DNA of 64,000 bases. Source: Montifringilla adamsi. Its lineage: Eukaryota > Chordata > Aves > Passeriformes > Passeridae. Each line of letters begins with the position of its first letter. The first letter of the stretch is position 1. Position numbers and translations under genes: made by a program. Below, piece by piece: positions 1 to 14,599 of the stretch. The stretch lies in assembly GCA_017590115.1 (NCBI GenBank), contig JAGGNK010006892.1, positions 14,857,736-14,921,735 of the forward strand, in the 5' to 3' direction. A model generated the notes under the pieces. The model made no database searches, was not told the DNA's origin, and saw nothing but the letters and a program-made list of their open reading frames with translations.

Positions 1-3000
1 ATATTAAAGGAATGTGTAGTAAAAAGGATTTCAACAATGATTTCATTATCAGTTGTCCATGTGTAATGCTGTCAGTGAAGTTACATTCACATGATTATGC
101 AGATAAATTCAGGTGAAGTTGCATTTGTTTCTTCATATAAATGTTTTGATTTATTTACCCACACAGCAGTTTTATTTTCTAATTACATTTGCATCGACCA
201 GAAAAGCAAATACATAATAATCTGGTTAGCCATAAAGAAATTGAAATATTACATTATGATATAAAGTATTACATCTCATAGATAAGCAGCCTTGACTTGT
301 CAAAGGCATATTTGTAGTAAACAGACGAAATTTCCTGGAAACACAGCTTCCCAAACTAGATCTGTTAAAATTGCTGCTAGGTCTGTTAAATCTGCAAATA
401 TTTTTGTGAATAAAGGAAAAGATAATGTTGAATTGATGTAATAATCTTTTTTTCTTGATGAGCTCCTGGTCTCATAGGTGCAAAACCTTGAGACCTATTC
501 CAGGTGTAATTCCCATGGAAGCCTGTGCACAGGGCAGGATTAGAAGTGAAAGCTGATGCCCTGAAATCAATGTGTGATCTCTTCCAAAAGCAAACAGTAA
601 TGTGGAGACTGATGACTCTTGACAGGCCAGACTGTACTAATGGATTTTCCTGCAGTGACTGAGCTACTTTCAATAGGATTACACTGACATTTTTCAGCAA
701 GAGTAACACTTCTGTCCCCAGCCTGCCCACCCTGCCACTGTCATTCCATTCCCTGCACTTCCTTGTGCTCCTCCCCTGTGCTGGCATGACTGTCCATGTC
801 ACCATGAGCTGAAGTGGCTCAGAAAATCAATCCAGCTAAAATTAGCAGCTGGTGTTTCACTGGGTTGTTTTTTGGCCTAAGCTCTCTTCTCTCAGTGTAC
901 TGGCCAGTGGCTCAGTTATGCCAGCACAACCTAGGGGACATGGCAGGGGCAGTGGGCAGCAGGAAATCCAACAGGCAGCATTTGGATCCTGCCATTGCTT
1001 CATCTCCCTTGCCTCCAGCACTGCCCTGGCACAAGCATTTGTGAGGCTGCACACTGACCCTTGCCAGACAGGTTTCCTAAAAAAACCCAAAAAACAAACC
1101 AAAGTAATCCCTCAAGGTTTATTTTTCAGCAAGATTAATTCCCTAGTCTTGAAGGTCCCATGGTCACAAAAACCCCTGTCCCAGGAAGAGAATGACATGG
1201 GGCTGAAAAGCCAATGGAAAGAGCAAGCACGTATTCAGATACTGCAGTTCCTGAATGTCACATCACAGCTTTGGGAGCACAGCAGTCTTATTAGTAGCCT
1301 AGTCTGCCCCCCAAATAATACTCATTGAGGAAAGAACAAGAGCAACCTTATAATAAAGATACATTTTATATTTTATGTATTTTAAAAATTTGCTTCTTAA
1401 ACACCATGGGTTTGACAGAATCACTCTTATTCCTCATGGGTTGAATTGGGTTGGCTTGGAGATTTGGGGGGCATTGGTAGCACGCTTCATTATGAATTTA
1501 CTGTATGAAAAAAATTCCAGTTTAAAGCCAGCTTAAACTAAAAAAAAAAACAACAAAACTTAGTGAATGAACAACCAATGTCAAGTTTAAATATTGAGAG
1601 TAATTCTCCTCTACAATCAAAAACAGTAGGCAAGGGTCCTGCTTTGGTGAATGGAAGGTAGCAGTCCTAATTTATAATCAGTATCTACACATGATTTCTA
1701 CATGGTGTGACAGTTTGCCTTAAAATTTAAAATTTCAAAAGCAATTTGATAATGTATTGCTAATCTTCCATAAGGAAAATATTCCTAATTAGGAGTTTAA
1801 CTGCAGAAGACAAGATAATTTGTTGCCTTACTTATCTTCAGAAGTAGAAGTTCTCCTCATGCAAATCACCTGTTTCACATTATTCTTAGCTGAAGTGTCT
1901 GCCAGCACATTTTTCAGTGACTTTACATAATTCGTCACTTGAAAGTGAGCATCAGAGTAAACAGTCTTGCCTAAATGACTGGAGCAACTGAGATAAACAG
2001 TTCTGTAGAGTAGTATTGATGATTTACTCAGAGGATGGTTTTCCTCAGACTCTAATTGTCCAACAGGCCAGAGGGGCTGAGTTTTCAGGGTGTCACAGTA
2101 AAATGCAATGAAACAAGACAATTCTAAGGCTTGGAAGTGACATTTTGTGTGCAGAAATACCCACTAAAAATTGTCCTTTACCTTGCCTTGGGCAAAATTA
2201 TGTCATCCAAATGAACTTTTGGTACATATAAAGGATGGAGAAATGCCACATGTGTAACAAGGTTTCATGCTGAGTTACGTTTGGTCAGTTCACGTTGGGC
2301 ATTCAAAGGACTTTTGCATTGAATAAAATGCTGAAGGAAGTTTCTGTTGGGATGTTGGGACAGTTAGTGTGACAAAAGTCAGATTAAAACTGTGTTTACT
2401 CTTTCTATGGCTGCTCTTTTGAATCTCTCCATTCTTTAAAGCTGTTAGTACAGAATTTGTTTTATTTGCTACCATCTGTATAACATCTGTCAGCAACTGC
2501 ATTTAGAAATAACCCCTCCAGAATAATCTAAGTAAAACATGCATTAGTGCTCATATGTTGGAAAATGGGAAGAAACACAACACAACAGGCAATAGCAGGT
2601 CTGTGGGATCCAGCAAAGGGACATTCCAGCCGTTTAAACAATGTAATGTCCCCTGTCCTGTTCCTTTGCTAGCTGTAGTTATGACATCAGGATGTGTCTG
2701 AAAAATAAAACAAAGAATGAAAGAAGAAAAGCAAGAGCATTGTTTTGGACTGGATGAACTCTGAAGCGGAAGGCCAAGGTGATTAAGGCAAATAAACGAC
2801 AGGACTGTGTTTATTAGGCAGGAAATGGTCATTACTAAATTGTCAGGAAATGCGCTGGAGGCTGATGTACCAACTCCACCATAGCTGTATGTATCAGTCA
2901 TATTTTGTCAGTGCTGTTGAAATCACGGAATAGTCACGGCATCTGCATTAACTTCTATTTGGGAATAAACAATTTCATTTCTTTTCAGCCACTCTTGCAA

Positions 3001-6000
3001 CTGCATCCACCTTTATTTAGAAGGGGTGAACCCAGTTTCTCTGTTGTAAATGTTTTGGTGAAGATGGTGCTCATGAAACAGGACTGGCAATCACTGTCAT
3101 AGAGTGTGTTTGGAGAGATGGCAGCTGCACTGTGTCATATCGTGGAATGGCAAGAGCAAGGAGAGGCATGAGGAACACCTGGGAGACCCTTCAACATCTG
3201 TCACTGCTGGAGGCAGCTTCTTAAGAAATGCCACAAAGCTGTTTGGAGGGAAGTGGGGTCCCAGAGGCACCCACCTTCTCTCTATTTCATGAAGCAGTTT
3301 TGGCAAAATGCTCCCTTCTGTGCTGGGAGCAGCCATGCAGCTTCCCAGCTGACTGGAGGAATCTCTTCTGGAAACCACAGCACCATTCAGCCTCCGTGAC
3401 CTGTTTAAGTCAGGACTGTATCCAGACACTGCTAGTAAACTCCTCTATGGACTACCTGAGGCTGCCTAAGATAATACCAGTGCCTATGTTTGGATCCCAT
3501 CCCTCCATTCCTCATTTCTTCTTTTCAAATATGACATTATTGCACTTATTCCAGGGGTGCTGTGTATTTGCAATGGAGGCAGAACAGCTGGTCTAGCACA
3601 ACTAAAGGCAAAATAAAGATTCTCTCCTCTGTCCATCTTGAGCAGTGGTCCTCTGCACACTCCTCCTCACCTGATGCAGATGAGGTTCTCCCCATCATCA
3701 ATCTGTTCTTTTACATAAGCACAGACGGAAAAGATGTTGGATGGGGACAATGACCTCTAAACTGCGATCCAAATTGGAAAAGAGCAGGGTAGGTCTGACC
3801 CACCAAGCAATAGTAGTCCCCAGAGTAACACAGTGATTCATCCAGTTTCTCTGGCATGAAGAGATGACCTTTCTGTGGGCTTTTTTTTTTTTTCTTTTTA
3901 ATATACTGTAACTACTCTTCAAATATTTTGCTGTCACTTGTTATTTGAAGCAGAGTTGGCCTTATAGCAACTCCATGAATAGATGCTTTTTTGAAAACTG
4001 AGTATTAAAAATTACATAGGTAAGTGCCCCTTGTTGGACACTGATATTAATTGAGCCTGCAGTGAGAGCAATATACAAATAATACATAATGTAGTTCAAA
4101 TTCAAGGCTTTGTTAGTATAAAGCAAGATATTAAAGCAAAATAAGAACTCTGCTTATTGGGTTTCATATTTGGAAAATTTCAGAAGACCATCAGTTTGTT
4201 GCTGGCTACAGCATGGTGTAACTTCATTGTGAGGTGACATCTATCTTGGCTTTGCTTCAAAGAACACTGAATGTGTGCACATGTCTGCACTTGGGCCAGA
4301 ATATGCAGCAATGGAGCATCTCCATTACATTTTCCAAAGTTATGGAGGTCTGGCAGCACCCTGTTCACTTCCTTGACTTGCTGTACAGCAGCCTGCTGTG
4401 CTCTGCTCTAGCGTGAGGATGATGACCTGACTGTGGCAACCTGTGTTTAGCAGATTTCTTAGTCTTGTTTTAGCATATCTGTGGAGTTGTCATAACTATG
4501 GCATTTATTTTAAAAAGCATTCTTGGACACCATTTTTAAAACTGCCAGGCAATTAAATTTAAATTTAGAGAAGTTTCTAAAATCTACCTCAAAAATTAAA
4601 AATCTGTTTTACTTTGCAGCCCAGCTCACCCTGTGACTGGAGTCAGACTGTTGCTCATCTATGTTGTCAAGCCCTTGCCCAGTATGTGCCTATTGGAAAA
4701 TGTCATCTTCACTTTTGGGTCTCTAAAATATCATCAGTATTGCAGAAAGATTTGGGGTGGCTCAAGTTATTTCTTTTAACCTAAGGGCATCTCCTGATGG
4801 ACTGTTTTAAAATGACAACACGAGTGCCTTACCACGAGATGGCCTTTACAAACCACAGCTTTGGCTTCCATCTCCTACAGCATCTGGGGATTATTATTAT
4901 CACTGCATTTCACTCCACAAAATGGTTTTCCAATGTGGCAAGCCCATGGGTCGTTATTACCCTTGGGCTCCACAGTTACTAAACAATGAGTCCTCCTCTC
5001 TGCCCAGTTCATGAGGGCGTAGACACCATGAACATACATTTTTGCACAGTTAACTTGGTTGTAGTTATGTGAATAACTATATGTGAAAATTATGTGAAAT
5101 AACACCTAAAGGGATCACATTTAGAATGAGATTTCAAGGCAGAATCAGCAGGTCCCTCAAAGGTGGTGTCTGAGGCATTCTGTGAGAAGACAGTCCAGCA
5201 GCAGGGATGAGCTCCATGCAGGACACTCATGCTGAGAGATTAAATTAAATTTCCAGAACATTTTTCCTGTCCTTGGCTGCTGGAGTGGGAACATTTAGAT
5301 CAGCAGTTATTAAGGTTAGCACTTAATCTAGTGAGTTCGTGGGGTGCTCTCAGCTCTCATTAGCATCAGCAGATGCTGAGGACATCCAGACCTCAGCCTT
5401 AAAAATCACCAGGAATAGATCAACAAAAGGGACATCAGTGCCTGAACTTGTGGTGTCACCTCAAAGTAGACAGCCAGGTCCCATAAATAATTCTTAGGGT
5501 GAGCAGGATATCTTAATAGAAGCTTATAATAAATGCAATACTTTGTTGAAAGAACCACCAGAGATAACCAATTTTGGCCTAGAGAAAAAAAACCCAATAC
5601 CTATGTCACCCAGCTCTGGCACCTCTCACCAGAGCTCTGCATCTGTTTGTGGGCAAGAGACACCCAATCCCAGCTTTCTCACCTGTGAACACATAGGAGG
5701 CTGCTTTTGTTTGAGTGTAGTCAGTAGCCACATGGCTGCAGGTAGGACAGGGGCTCAGGATCTTGGACTTCAGATCTCCTGGAGCCAAAAGTTTCTCTTA
5801 CCCCTCTTGTGACAGTCCAATTCATCAGAGTACTGGCTGTCATATAGTGGAAACTCTTTTGATTTCACATGTTAAAGATGTTTTATTTTGTATAAATAGC
5901 AACATTAAGCTAGAGAGGGACCAACTGTCTCCAGGTAACAAGGCAGTCCTTTAAAAGATGAATATATGCACATGTAAAAACTCATATAAAATTATACAAG

Positions 6001-8159
6001 TTATACAGTAGCATCTACCTTCAGATATGGAATAAAGAAATTGGAAAATCCCATTCTGAAGCAGGAACTTCACCCTACACTGTATTCCAGTACCCCAATG
6101 AGACACAATTTGCCACTCCTTTCCTTAGAGATACCAGAACATGTTTAACAAAATAGTCTGTCCAGGTCAGGTCAGGTCAGTCACAAGATTCCCTTGTCTA
6201 CAGTGAGAATCTTGCGCCAACCTGGCATCAGCTTGAAGAAGGATCCTCTGCAACCTGAAAGGAGTGGAGAAAAGTTTGGTGTTTGAGCATCTTCACACAA
6301 CTGAACTCAGAGACTCCATGGGATTTGGACTTGGGATGGGGGGAACAGTTTGTGATAGCTGTGCAGCAACCAGAGAGGTGCCAGGACTGTCTAAATGAAG
6401 GAGAGACAACTAAGAAATCAAATGCTTGTAAACACCTTTTAGGAATTGTGTTTCTTCCATAGATTTTACATGTGATACATCCATCTTTCAAGCCACTGCT
6501 CAAGAGTCTGTTAGGGAGAGGGAAGGGAAGATAATCCTGGTGACAAGCCTTTGATTCCCTCTGCTTAGCCTCAGTGCTATAAGTGAAGCCAAAAGCAAGG
6601 GCAGGCTGGAGAGACCACAGAACAACACGTTTTCTGAACCTGCATCTCTCCTGTTTCACTTTCTGTCCACTGAAAGGAAGAGTGGCAGAGGAAGGAAAGT
6701 GTGCCACCCAGGCACAGGCATTTCCCCCCAAAATCTCCACTGGTTCCTTACGGGTCACCTCTTGCTTCTTCTCACTGATCAGCTGTAGCAGCCTGTGTAG
6801 CGACTTAAAGGGAAATGTTTCACCTTTGACTCATATCCCAGGATTTAAAAATAATCTAGAAGCTGATTTGCAAAGGCACAGGTGTTCTTTAATGTCTTTT
6901 CCCTGAGCTTCAAACATCCTTTCCTGCCTCTACATTTCTCCTGCTTTGGTCTCGGGACATTTACTTGTATCTTCTCTGACAGATTCTGGTTATCCCCCTT
7001 GTGACCACTTAACTGCTGTTAGTTGCTTTAAAAATAAATACAGACACTAGGGGAAAGAATCTTAATAGAAGCACAATATGTTCATGTTAATATAAGTACC
7101 TATTAACTCTGGGCTTCCCAGCACAAGAGCAAACCATCTGAAAATCAGGCTACGGAGACTGGATAAATCTACACTATTCTCCCTGGTATTCTGCACGCAA
7201 TTAAAACTCATTTAAAACTCAGCCTGCAATCTGAGTCTGTGATCCACAGTGTCCTGCAGCACAGAGTTGTTCAGTGCCCACAGGAACTGTAGAAGAGGAA
7301 CAGAGGGACAAAAACCACCACTGCTTGCATAATCCTTCATAGGCAAGCCACTGTGTTGATTGTAAAGTACAAACAGCATGTGGAACTTGGGTATTTAAGG
7401 ATGTTATGCTGGGTACAGAACCATTTCACCCCTGTGCTCCTGATGCAGAGTTAATTCTGGGTCTGTTGGTGGTAGAGCATCCCGACAGAGACGAGCAGTA
7501 ATTATCCTACCCAAAAGAGGGCAGCAGTTAAACTTCTACGGCGCAGTTCACGTTATTTTCAGAAATGGTTTTTAGCAATGACAAATGTTGTTTCAAGTAG
7601 CTCAATGACTGGGAATTGTGCCAGAGCCTGACAGTAGAAGCTGTTATTTTATTGATATTTCTCGAAAGGAAGTCAAGCCTGATTATCCATGTTGACACTC
7701 AGAAAATGCAAAGTAACATTTAAATTCATAATAAAGGGATGAGGATGCTTTCTGTAAGAGTGAGGATGTTAATAATTTAATTTAAGTCAGTCATTGAGCT
7801 GCAAAGTGAATTTCAATGTATCAGAAAATAGCAGACAGAACCAGAGATCTGCAATCAGTTTCCTCTCTGCCCCTTGAGCTCCAGCTGCTGTCGCTGGGGT
7901 TGTCCAGTTGCTCCCTGTGCCACACCACGACTTGTCCTTACCACAAAGTGACTCCTAAGTCCACTCATCACCACTGTTTTCTTCTTCTTGCCCCTTACAG
8001 CAATGCTTTGTGGTTCAAGCTTTTCCCTACTGCTATTCAGCTGCTAGAAAAGAGCTTTTCTTCCAGATAAACTGCTTTTCATCTTATTAATTAGTTCTTT
8101 TTTTTTTTTTTCTGCTGCTGAGGCTTCCACATTCTGGCCAGGGGAGCCTCCAGAAGCTC

Positions 8160-8285
8160 CTTGCCATCCTTGGCCCAGAACCCCAGAGTCCCAAGGCTGG
8201 AAGGGGTCCTGCAGGTACAGCCTCCTGTGCTGAACTCAGAGCAGGCAGCATAAGGTCACCTCAAGGTGTCTTACAGGTACCAAAA
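8160..8285 (-). mobile_element. Probable old CR1 3'-end fragment
   Basis: The plus strand has CCAGAGTCCCAAGGCTGGAAGG, then CAGCCTCCTGTGCTGAACTCAGAGCAGG, resembling the reverse complement of a CR1 3' end (CACAGAATCCCAAGG-type start, CTCAGAGCAGG block). It is diverged and the limits are uncertain. Confidence 0.45.
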
Positions 8286-11149
8286 CAGGAATGTGCTGGA
8301 AGCAATTTACTCTGCTTTGGCAAAACCATGTATTAAACCAGCTGATTCTTGAGCCAGCTGTTATAAAACCCTCCCAGCTATCGCCACACTGAGCAATTAG
8401 AATTTTTGCAGCTTGCCACCAGGTTTCTCACCCTGTGAAGGAGATCTTGAAGTGGGCTGAATGTAACAGAAACCAAACACAAGAGTAAAGCACTGCAGAG
8501 AGAGGCACTGCTGTCACGGTTGCTCAGCAGGCTGCCCCCAGTCGCCTCCAACCTGCTTGAGGTTCTTCATTTTGCTGTGACTTTGAGTTATAGGCTTCAA
8601 GGTTGTGGCTGCATTAACTACCAAGGCCAAGTGCAAGGCTGCTAGGAATATGGAATTTGCTTTGGCTAGGGAACTACATAAGGCAGGGGTTGGTCTTGAT
8701 TACTATGTGGAATTTGAGTTCTTTGAGTCAAAGAACACCAGGAGGCCCCTCCATCAAACAGCACCAGTTTATGGGGACATGAAATATGGAGGCACCCCAG
8801 AATATTTTTTCCTGTGGGCATCACATGCCACTCTTAGCCTGGTACCCGTGAGGCACCTCATGTGACATGATTAGCTGTGACAGTAAAGACACAGGCTTGG
8901 CTATCACCCTGGGTGACTCCATGTCCCCAAAATGTGTCCTTCTGTAGCAACAAGATGACAAATCTCCTAGGCCATGACAATCTGCTCTGCTTTGCAACTC
9001 ACTGGCCCTATGTCAGGCTGTCCCAACTAGTGGGGACAGAAAAACATCCCTAGGGGATGGGACATTAGTCCACTAGTGCCACTAGGATGGGCACAAACGC
9101 TTGGATACCACTTGGCTTTAGGAGTGGTGACTGCTCATTGCTCTGCTTCTGCCACAGCAGGTGTAAGAATTCCTGCCCCTGCACCACACTCGCTCCTGTT
9201 TGTCTGCTGTGGCTCTTGGGTTAAAGGGCCAGAAATGCTTTCACATCAATACATCTTGTCACCTGCACTACTCTTTACCTTCCACTGGGAAAGCTGCCAA
9301 GCACATCTGGGCTATGGTTCATTTTGAAAACAGCACTAACAACACATTCCTGCATCGCTGCAAACATGCAGCCGCTTGGGACACCAGTTCCAGCCACCAC
9401 TGTTCCCCTGACTTAACCACAGTAGAAAAGAATATTTCCAAATCAGCAAAGCACAGCATTGCAACATACTAAAGGAAACTGTGCACAGCAGTGTCAGTGC
9501 CTCACCTACAAGCTGGGGTAAATAACCTTTGCTTGTCCTGCTCTGGCACTTTACAGAGCGATGCTTCCCAGTGATCAGCTTGGCCATGGGAATGGGCTGT
9601 GTGGAGCATTCCAGCAGCTTGGCCAGCGCCCACCCAGGTTGAGGGTGCTGCTCTCTGTGCTCCTGGTCTGTCCCCAGTGTGTGCGTGTGACACCCTCCGG
9701 CGCTGCAGGTACTGGTTCCAACCATCATGTCCTCAGAACCCTTCCTGCTGTGATTCCCATTCCTAGCCCTGGCTGGAATATGGATTAAACTTCAGAAGGG
9801 GGCAAGAAGATTGATAACACCAGAGCTACATGCAGGATGAGGCTGTCAGTTAAGTTCATTTTAATTTCAGATATTAGTCGGATTTGTTTGACCTCCTTTG
9901 TTATTTTAAGAACTAGTTTAAGTTGGCAGGTCCTGCTATGTGGGAAATTGAATGTTAAAACAATCCTTCAGGCCTAAATTGGAATGCACAGTTGGAAATT
10001 TCCAAGAAATTGTATTTCCAAAATCTGTTCTGGAAACTTCAAAATTACATAGTCACAGCAGTTCATTTTAATGTTTGCAATTCTGAATATAGTGTGTTAA
10101 ATATAAAATATAAGCCCTTTGCCTTTTAACTACATTTTTTTGGTTTGATTTCTTTGGAAACAAAATATTTTTATCATGTTTTAGATATATGATTGTAAAT
10201 GCACGGGTAAGTTCTCCCAAAATATTTCCATTTTGTCAAACCAATATTTTCCTATGTGAAGTATTTTCTTTGGGGAAAGAAAACCCACTATGGATTTGAA
10301 TTCACATCCTTCTGCCCAGGGATTGGGTCTCCAGCACCACAAATAGAGTTCCCTGAGGGAAACAGCCTGTCCCCAGCCAATCCCTGGGAACAGAAAGACA
10401 ACTTTTTTTCTGGAAGATATTTTATTTAGATAATTATTCCAGGATTAAGCATTTTGGGGGGCAGAGCACTGACATGTGCCAGTGTTACAGTCCCTCTGCA
10501 CAGCAGGGACAAGGCACACACTGGATGTGGATGATGGATACAGAAAAGGCATTATTACTCCTCTTGGTGACATGCCATGGGTGTCCCACCAGATTTGCAG
10601 CACATCATCATCATTCCTATCAGTGCTCTGCCATTTAGCTAGCACTTCTTCCTGTGAAAAGGTGCCTGATCTGTGGCAGTCACCTCATTCACCCATGGCT
10701 GCGTGGGTGCACATTTTCTGAAATGGGCTGTTTTACGGTGAGAGTTGTGTTCTGGCTGTGCACAGCTCTGCTCAGTGGTGGGCAAAGGCTGGGGAACAGC
10801 CAGGGTGGTCCGTGCCCCAACACCTCAACAGCTGCAGAATCCTTCATGCAGCCCTTTAGCCATAACTCCTTTCAGGATCTTTTGGCTGGGCACTGTCTGA
10901 CCATGCATTCCTGCAGCTGTGGTACAACACTCAGTGGTGACGTGAGGTCTCTGTGCGGGGCCATGATGCCAAGAACAACCACAGAACCCCCACAGCCAGG
11001 CTCTCAAGGACTTGGGGACCAGCACATCTGGTTGTTGACAGCCATCTTCTGTTCCACTCAGCCTCAGGCCCTTGTGCTGGGGGAGGATGGAGGCTTTTCC
11101 TGGACAAAAGTCTGGCTGGCCATTCCCAGTGTGGGCTGCAGCCCACGGT

Positions 11150-11215
11150 GAGTCTGAGGTTGGACTGGAGATCTCCAGAAGTCTCTACCAACTGTGGCAT
11201 TTCTGTGCTTCTATT
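11150..11215 (+). mobile_element. Probable CR1 3' tail
   Basis: GAGGTTGGACTGGAGATCTC, then CAGAAGTCTCTACCAACTGT and ATTTCTGTGCTTCT, matches the terminal 60 bp of CR1 elements (GGTTGGACTAGATGATCTCC-type) ending in the degraded ATTCTGTG repeat. Sequence further 5' is not clearly CR1. Confidence 0.55.
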
Positions 11216-13200
11216 GTCTCTTCATCCCTGGTCCCAGCCAAAGCAGATCCAGTTGTAAAGCCAGCCTTGATACCTACTGCTCTTCCTGCCAGCCCCTGGT
11301 CAGCTTGGCTATCTGCAGTCTTCCTGGTTTCCATCCAAGTGAGTTCCTCCTACTAAAAAAACCCTTCCTTTTGTTGAGTTCTGTCATAATATCTGGGTAA
11401 AGCGCACTCTACACAGATGCTTTTGAAGCTGAATTTTGACTTTTCTTACCTGGTAGATTTCATGCCTAGAAAACCAAACCAAAAAACCTCTTACCCATCC
11501 TTCAATGTTGAGGCAAACCCAAACTTATAAATAGCTGGAGAACATACCTGGGAAGTATTGGATAACTGAGCCTTTCATAAGAATGTGCCAATGCACACTT
11601 TTGTCCTTGTGTAAGGGTTTCAGTAGCACAGTTAGACACATAAAAGGTAAATGTGTGTTCCCTCCTTTCCTTTTTACTGGCTGTACTATTGAGCATGATC
11701 AGGTCTCTTTTTAGTGAAATTAACTGCTTTGAAATTGGCATCAGACCAGGAAAAGCCACAGGCAGTTGCTGAGCTGAGCTTACTGCTGCTATTGAGGCCA
11801 AGAATGACCAATGCTATGGAAAGCAGCTGTCAAGAAGACACAGTAACTCATCAGAGCATGAGGCCACCACGAGAGGCTGAGGAGAGGCTGCCCTCAGGAG
11901 CGGTGATTTCATTTTCAGACTTTGCATTACTAAAGATATATTGCATTACTTCAGCGGGTTAACTTTGCCGTGTTACTGAGTTACCTGCAGATCATTCTCC
12001 TTTCTAGTTCAGTTTCCCCTCTGGCCACAGAAAGCCATCAGAGCTCCCTTTGGAAAGGAGCAGAATTGTGCAGCCAACTGTTGTCCTGAAAAAAGAAAGG
12101 AAAAAACCTCACCCATAGCTGCCCAACAGCATAAAAGCAGGAGAAAAAAAAAAGCACTGTAACTTATGACAAGCATATTTATGGGACAGTTGATGTGGCC
12201 TTCACAGGAACAGCCAGGAGTTTAGGGAAAAGCTTTCCATCTGTGGCTACTCTTTGTGGCACATGGTGAGCTCCTTTGTGGCACTTGGCTGGGCTCACCT
12301 CGGGGTGAGCTGTCGCTGCGCTTTGCTCTGAAGCAGCCCAGGGAAAGGGGCAGTGTGGAAGCGGGGCAGCAATGCAGCCTCCCTTGCCTGCACAGCAGCA
12401 CCCAAAGCTGCAGGCCTGGCTCGCTGTGAGGACACATGCAGACTCCCTCCTGTCCAGCAGGACTCCCTGGGAAGGCTGCTGTGTGCTCCCAACAAGGGTG
12501 AGACCAACAGGAGGTATCAAGAGTGTTCTCCCCAACACGTGCACCTGCACGGGGCAACCACTGCAGGCTGCAGCAGGGCTGGACCACCTTTAAAGTCTTT
12601 TTCCTGGCTGCTACTCATGGCCTGAGAGGATCAGCTATCTCCCTCGGCCCACGTGTACCTCTTGCACATTCAGTTTCCCCATTTCTTACAACAGCTAAGT
12701 ACCTTGGGCTTTCTTGGGTCGTGGGGATGAGATGGGGCGTGCCTTTATCTTTTGAGCCTCACTGAAGTTTGAGAAACACTTAAGATCACTCAAGGTCTGC
12801 TTCATGAAGCCCCATTTTCTTCACACATTTAAAAAATAATAGACACTGTCACAGATATTTTTCAACTCACAGCATTGAAGTAAAGGCACTTTGGAAACCA
12901 CGAGATCTGCAAGTCAGCGCATCCATCAGTCCGTTCAAATTTCTGCTGTCCGTGTCACCAGGCTCCAGTTTCTTTTGCAAGGCCTGGAGCTACTGTTGGA
13001 TTTGCAGAAGGTGACCCCAGCTTTATGGATCAGATCCTCAGTTTGTTTGGCTACGATGGAACCCAGGACTCCGTTCTTACAAAAAGCTGCCCACTGTTCA
13101 TTCACTGCTCAGAACAGAAACATGAAGTAGGCACAGTTTCCATGTTCTTAGCTGAAGCAGATTTCTCTGCCAGGAAAAACATTTTTACACTTTTTTTCGG

Positions 13201-13224
13201 GTGTGTGTGTGTGTGTGTGTGTGT
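13201..13224. repeat. (GT)12 microsatellite
   Basis: Twelve uninterrupted GT dinucleotides. Confidence 0.95.
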
Positions 13225-14593
13225 TTTAATGGCTTAGATTTCTACATTATCTATTCTTAAGATTATTTCCTGTAGGAAAGATTTATTATTTTTAATTCCA
13301 ATAGTAAATTTAGTAACATTTGCCATTTTCTGCCAATGTTTCTGCATTTTGGGATAGTACCAAATTATATGTTCTAAATTCCTCTTCTCGTTGCAGTTTC
13401 TCTAGGAAAGCTTTTAAGGCAGTTATTTCATACCTCAAAAATTACAGGGAAAAGAATTTTCTTGTGCTCGTGAGACCAATTTTCCATCCAGTTCCAGGCT
13501 ATCGCCTGCTTCCTGCATAGCCTCATTCTTCCATTTCCATTTAAAAGTCAAATGCTTCTCTCCCTCATTTAGCTTTCATGTTGCTCAAGCTAGGCACCTG
13601 GTTTTAACTTTCACTGCCAGTTCTTTTGCATCCAAGTAGGAATAATTTGCTTCTCAAGAACTGCTGCTGCTGCTTAGCAAATCTGGCCCTGCTGAAGAGT
13701 ACCGGTATGAAAGGTTTGTAGAGGCTCCTTTCTGTTCCTGGCAGCCCTGCTATACAAAGTTTTCTGGTTTTTTATGAAGTTGTCTGGGTTGGGTTTTTTT
13801 TGTTTGCTTTGTTTTGTTTTTGAGGAAGGGGTATTTAAATACTAACCCTGAGTTTTTATAACCTCTGAAAAGAAGATCCTTGATTTTGCAGGAAGTTCAG
13901 CAGGAACAAGAATTAGAGCCAGCCTCAGGATGTGGCACAAGGTTTACCTGTCCAAATTTTATAAAATTTACTCCCAAGTTTCTGTTTACCTCTAAAATGT
14001 CTGCAAAGGATGAGAGGCTTCTACAGACAGTGCCTGATAAACTTGAAAGATTGGTTTTTCAAATTAGTTCTTTAGGTGAAAGGAGAGTTGGCTTCTGTTC
14101 CCTGCAGCACAGATTGTAAATCAGTAATGGTGAAAGCACCTGTTTCCTTCTGGGCTGGTTTCTCTTGTTTTGCTTAGTTGCAGAGATTCTGTATGTGCAG
14201 GTGAATTATTTACATTTTAGAAATGAATCAGAGACAACAGCCAGAGGGGGCAAGCCAGAGTTGTGGCTGCCCTGGCAGCACCACACTGCACAGGAAGTGA
14301 CTGTGTTCAGTTTTATCTATTCCATTCCATATCTATTCCATCCACTGACCTGCTCACTCCAAACCAAGTTTTACCTGGAATCCTGCTCCTTATTCTTAAG
14401 GGCCGTGATGATAGAAGGAATAGTCTGAAGGTGCCCCGAGATTCCACATCAAATGCTGCAGGAGAGATGAGATTTGGATCTTATGTTTGTAGCTGAACCC
14501 CATCAATAACATTACAAAAAGAAACCCACTAAAACTTCTGCCTTAAAGGAGGATTGAATAACACGTTACACATTGTAGATTTTGATTCAGATT

Positions 14594-14599
14594 TTTAAT
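14594..14599 (-). promoter_or_regulatory. Candidate distal poly(A) signal ATTAAA
   Basis: The minus strand reads ATTAAA, the commonest variant hexamer, at the low-coordinate edge of the AT-rich block downstream of LATS2. No other AATAAA or ATTAAA was noticed on the minus strand between here and the proximal signal. Motif evidence only. Confidence 0.35.

Larger units (their letters stand above)
1..14579. other. Intergenic region 3' of LATS2
   Basis: No open frame here has recognisable domains, a signal of coding composition or a convincing exon chain; the longest is 176 codons. In mammals XPO4 lies beyond the 3' end of LATS2, but no XPO4 exon is recognised. The stretch holds two probable CR1 fragments (8.15 and 11.15 kb), a (GT)n microsatellite and T-rich runs near 3.89, 8.10 and 13.79 kb. 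The rest is unique-looking AT-rich DNA. Confidence 0.7.

Noticed and set aside
1420..1480. A short stretch resembling a CR1 start (GACAGAATCAC, then TTGGGTTGG)
   Set aside because: Similarity is limited to a few words and the following CR1 blocks are missing.
6228..6758. A 176-codon open frame on the minus strand in the intergenic region
   Set aside because: No known motif, no promoter or splice support, and an overlapping frame on the other strand; length alone is not enough.
8605..8865. An 86-codon open frame starting MAALTTKAKCKAARNM
   Set aside because: The start looks gene-like but nothing matches a family I know and the frame is short; treated as chance.
1..14579. Exons of the expected downstream neighbour XPO4
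   Set aside because: No XPO4 N-terminal or other exportin sequence was recognised; the neighbour probably lies outside the window.
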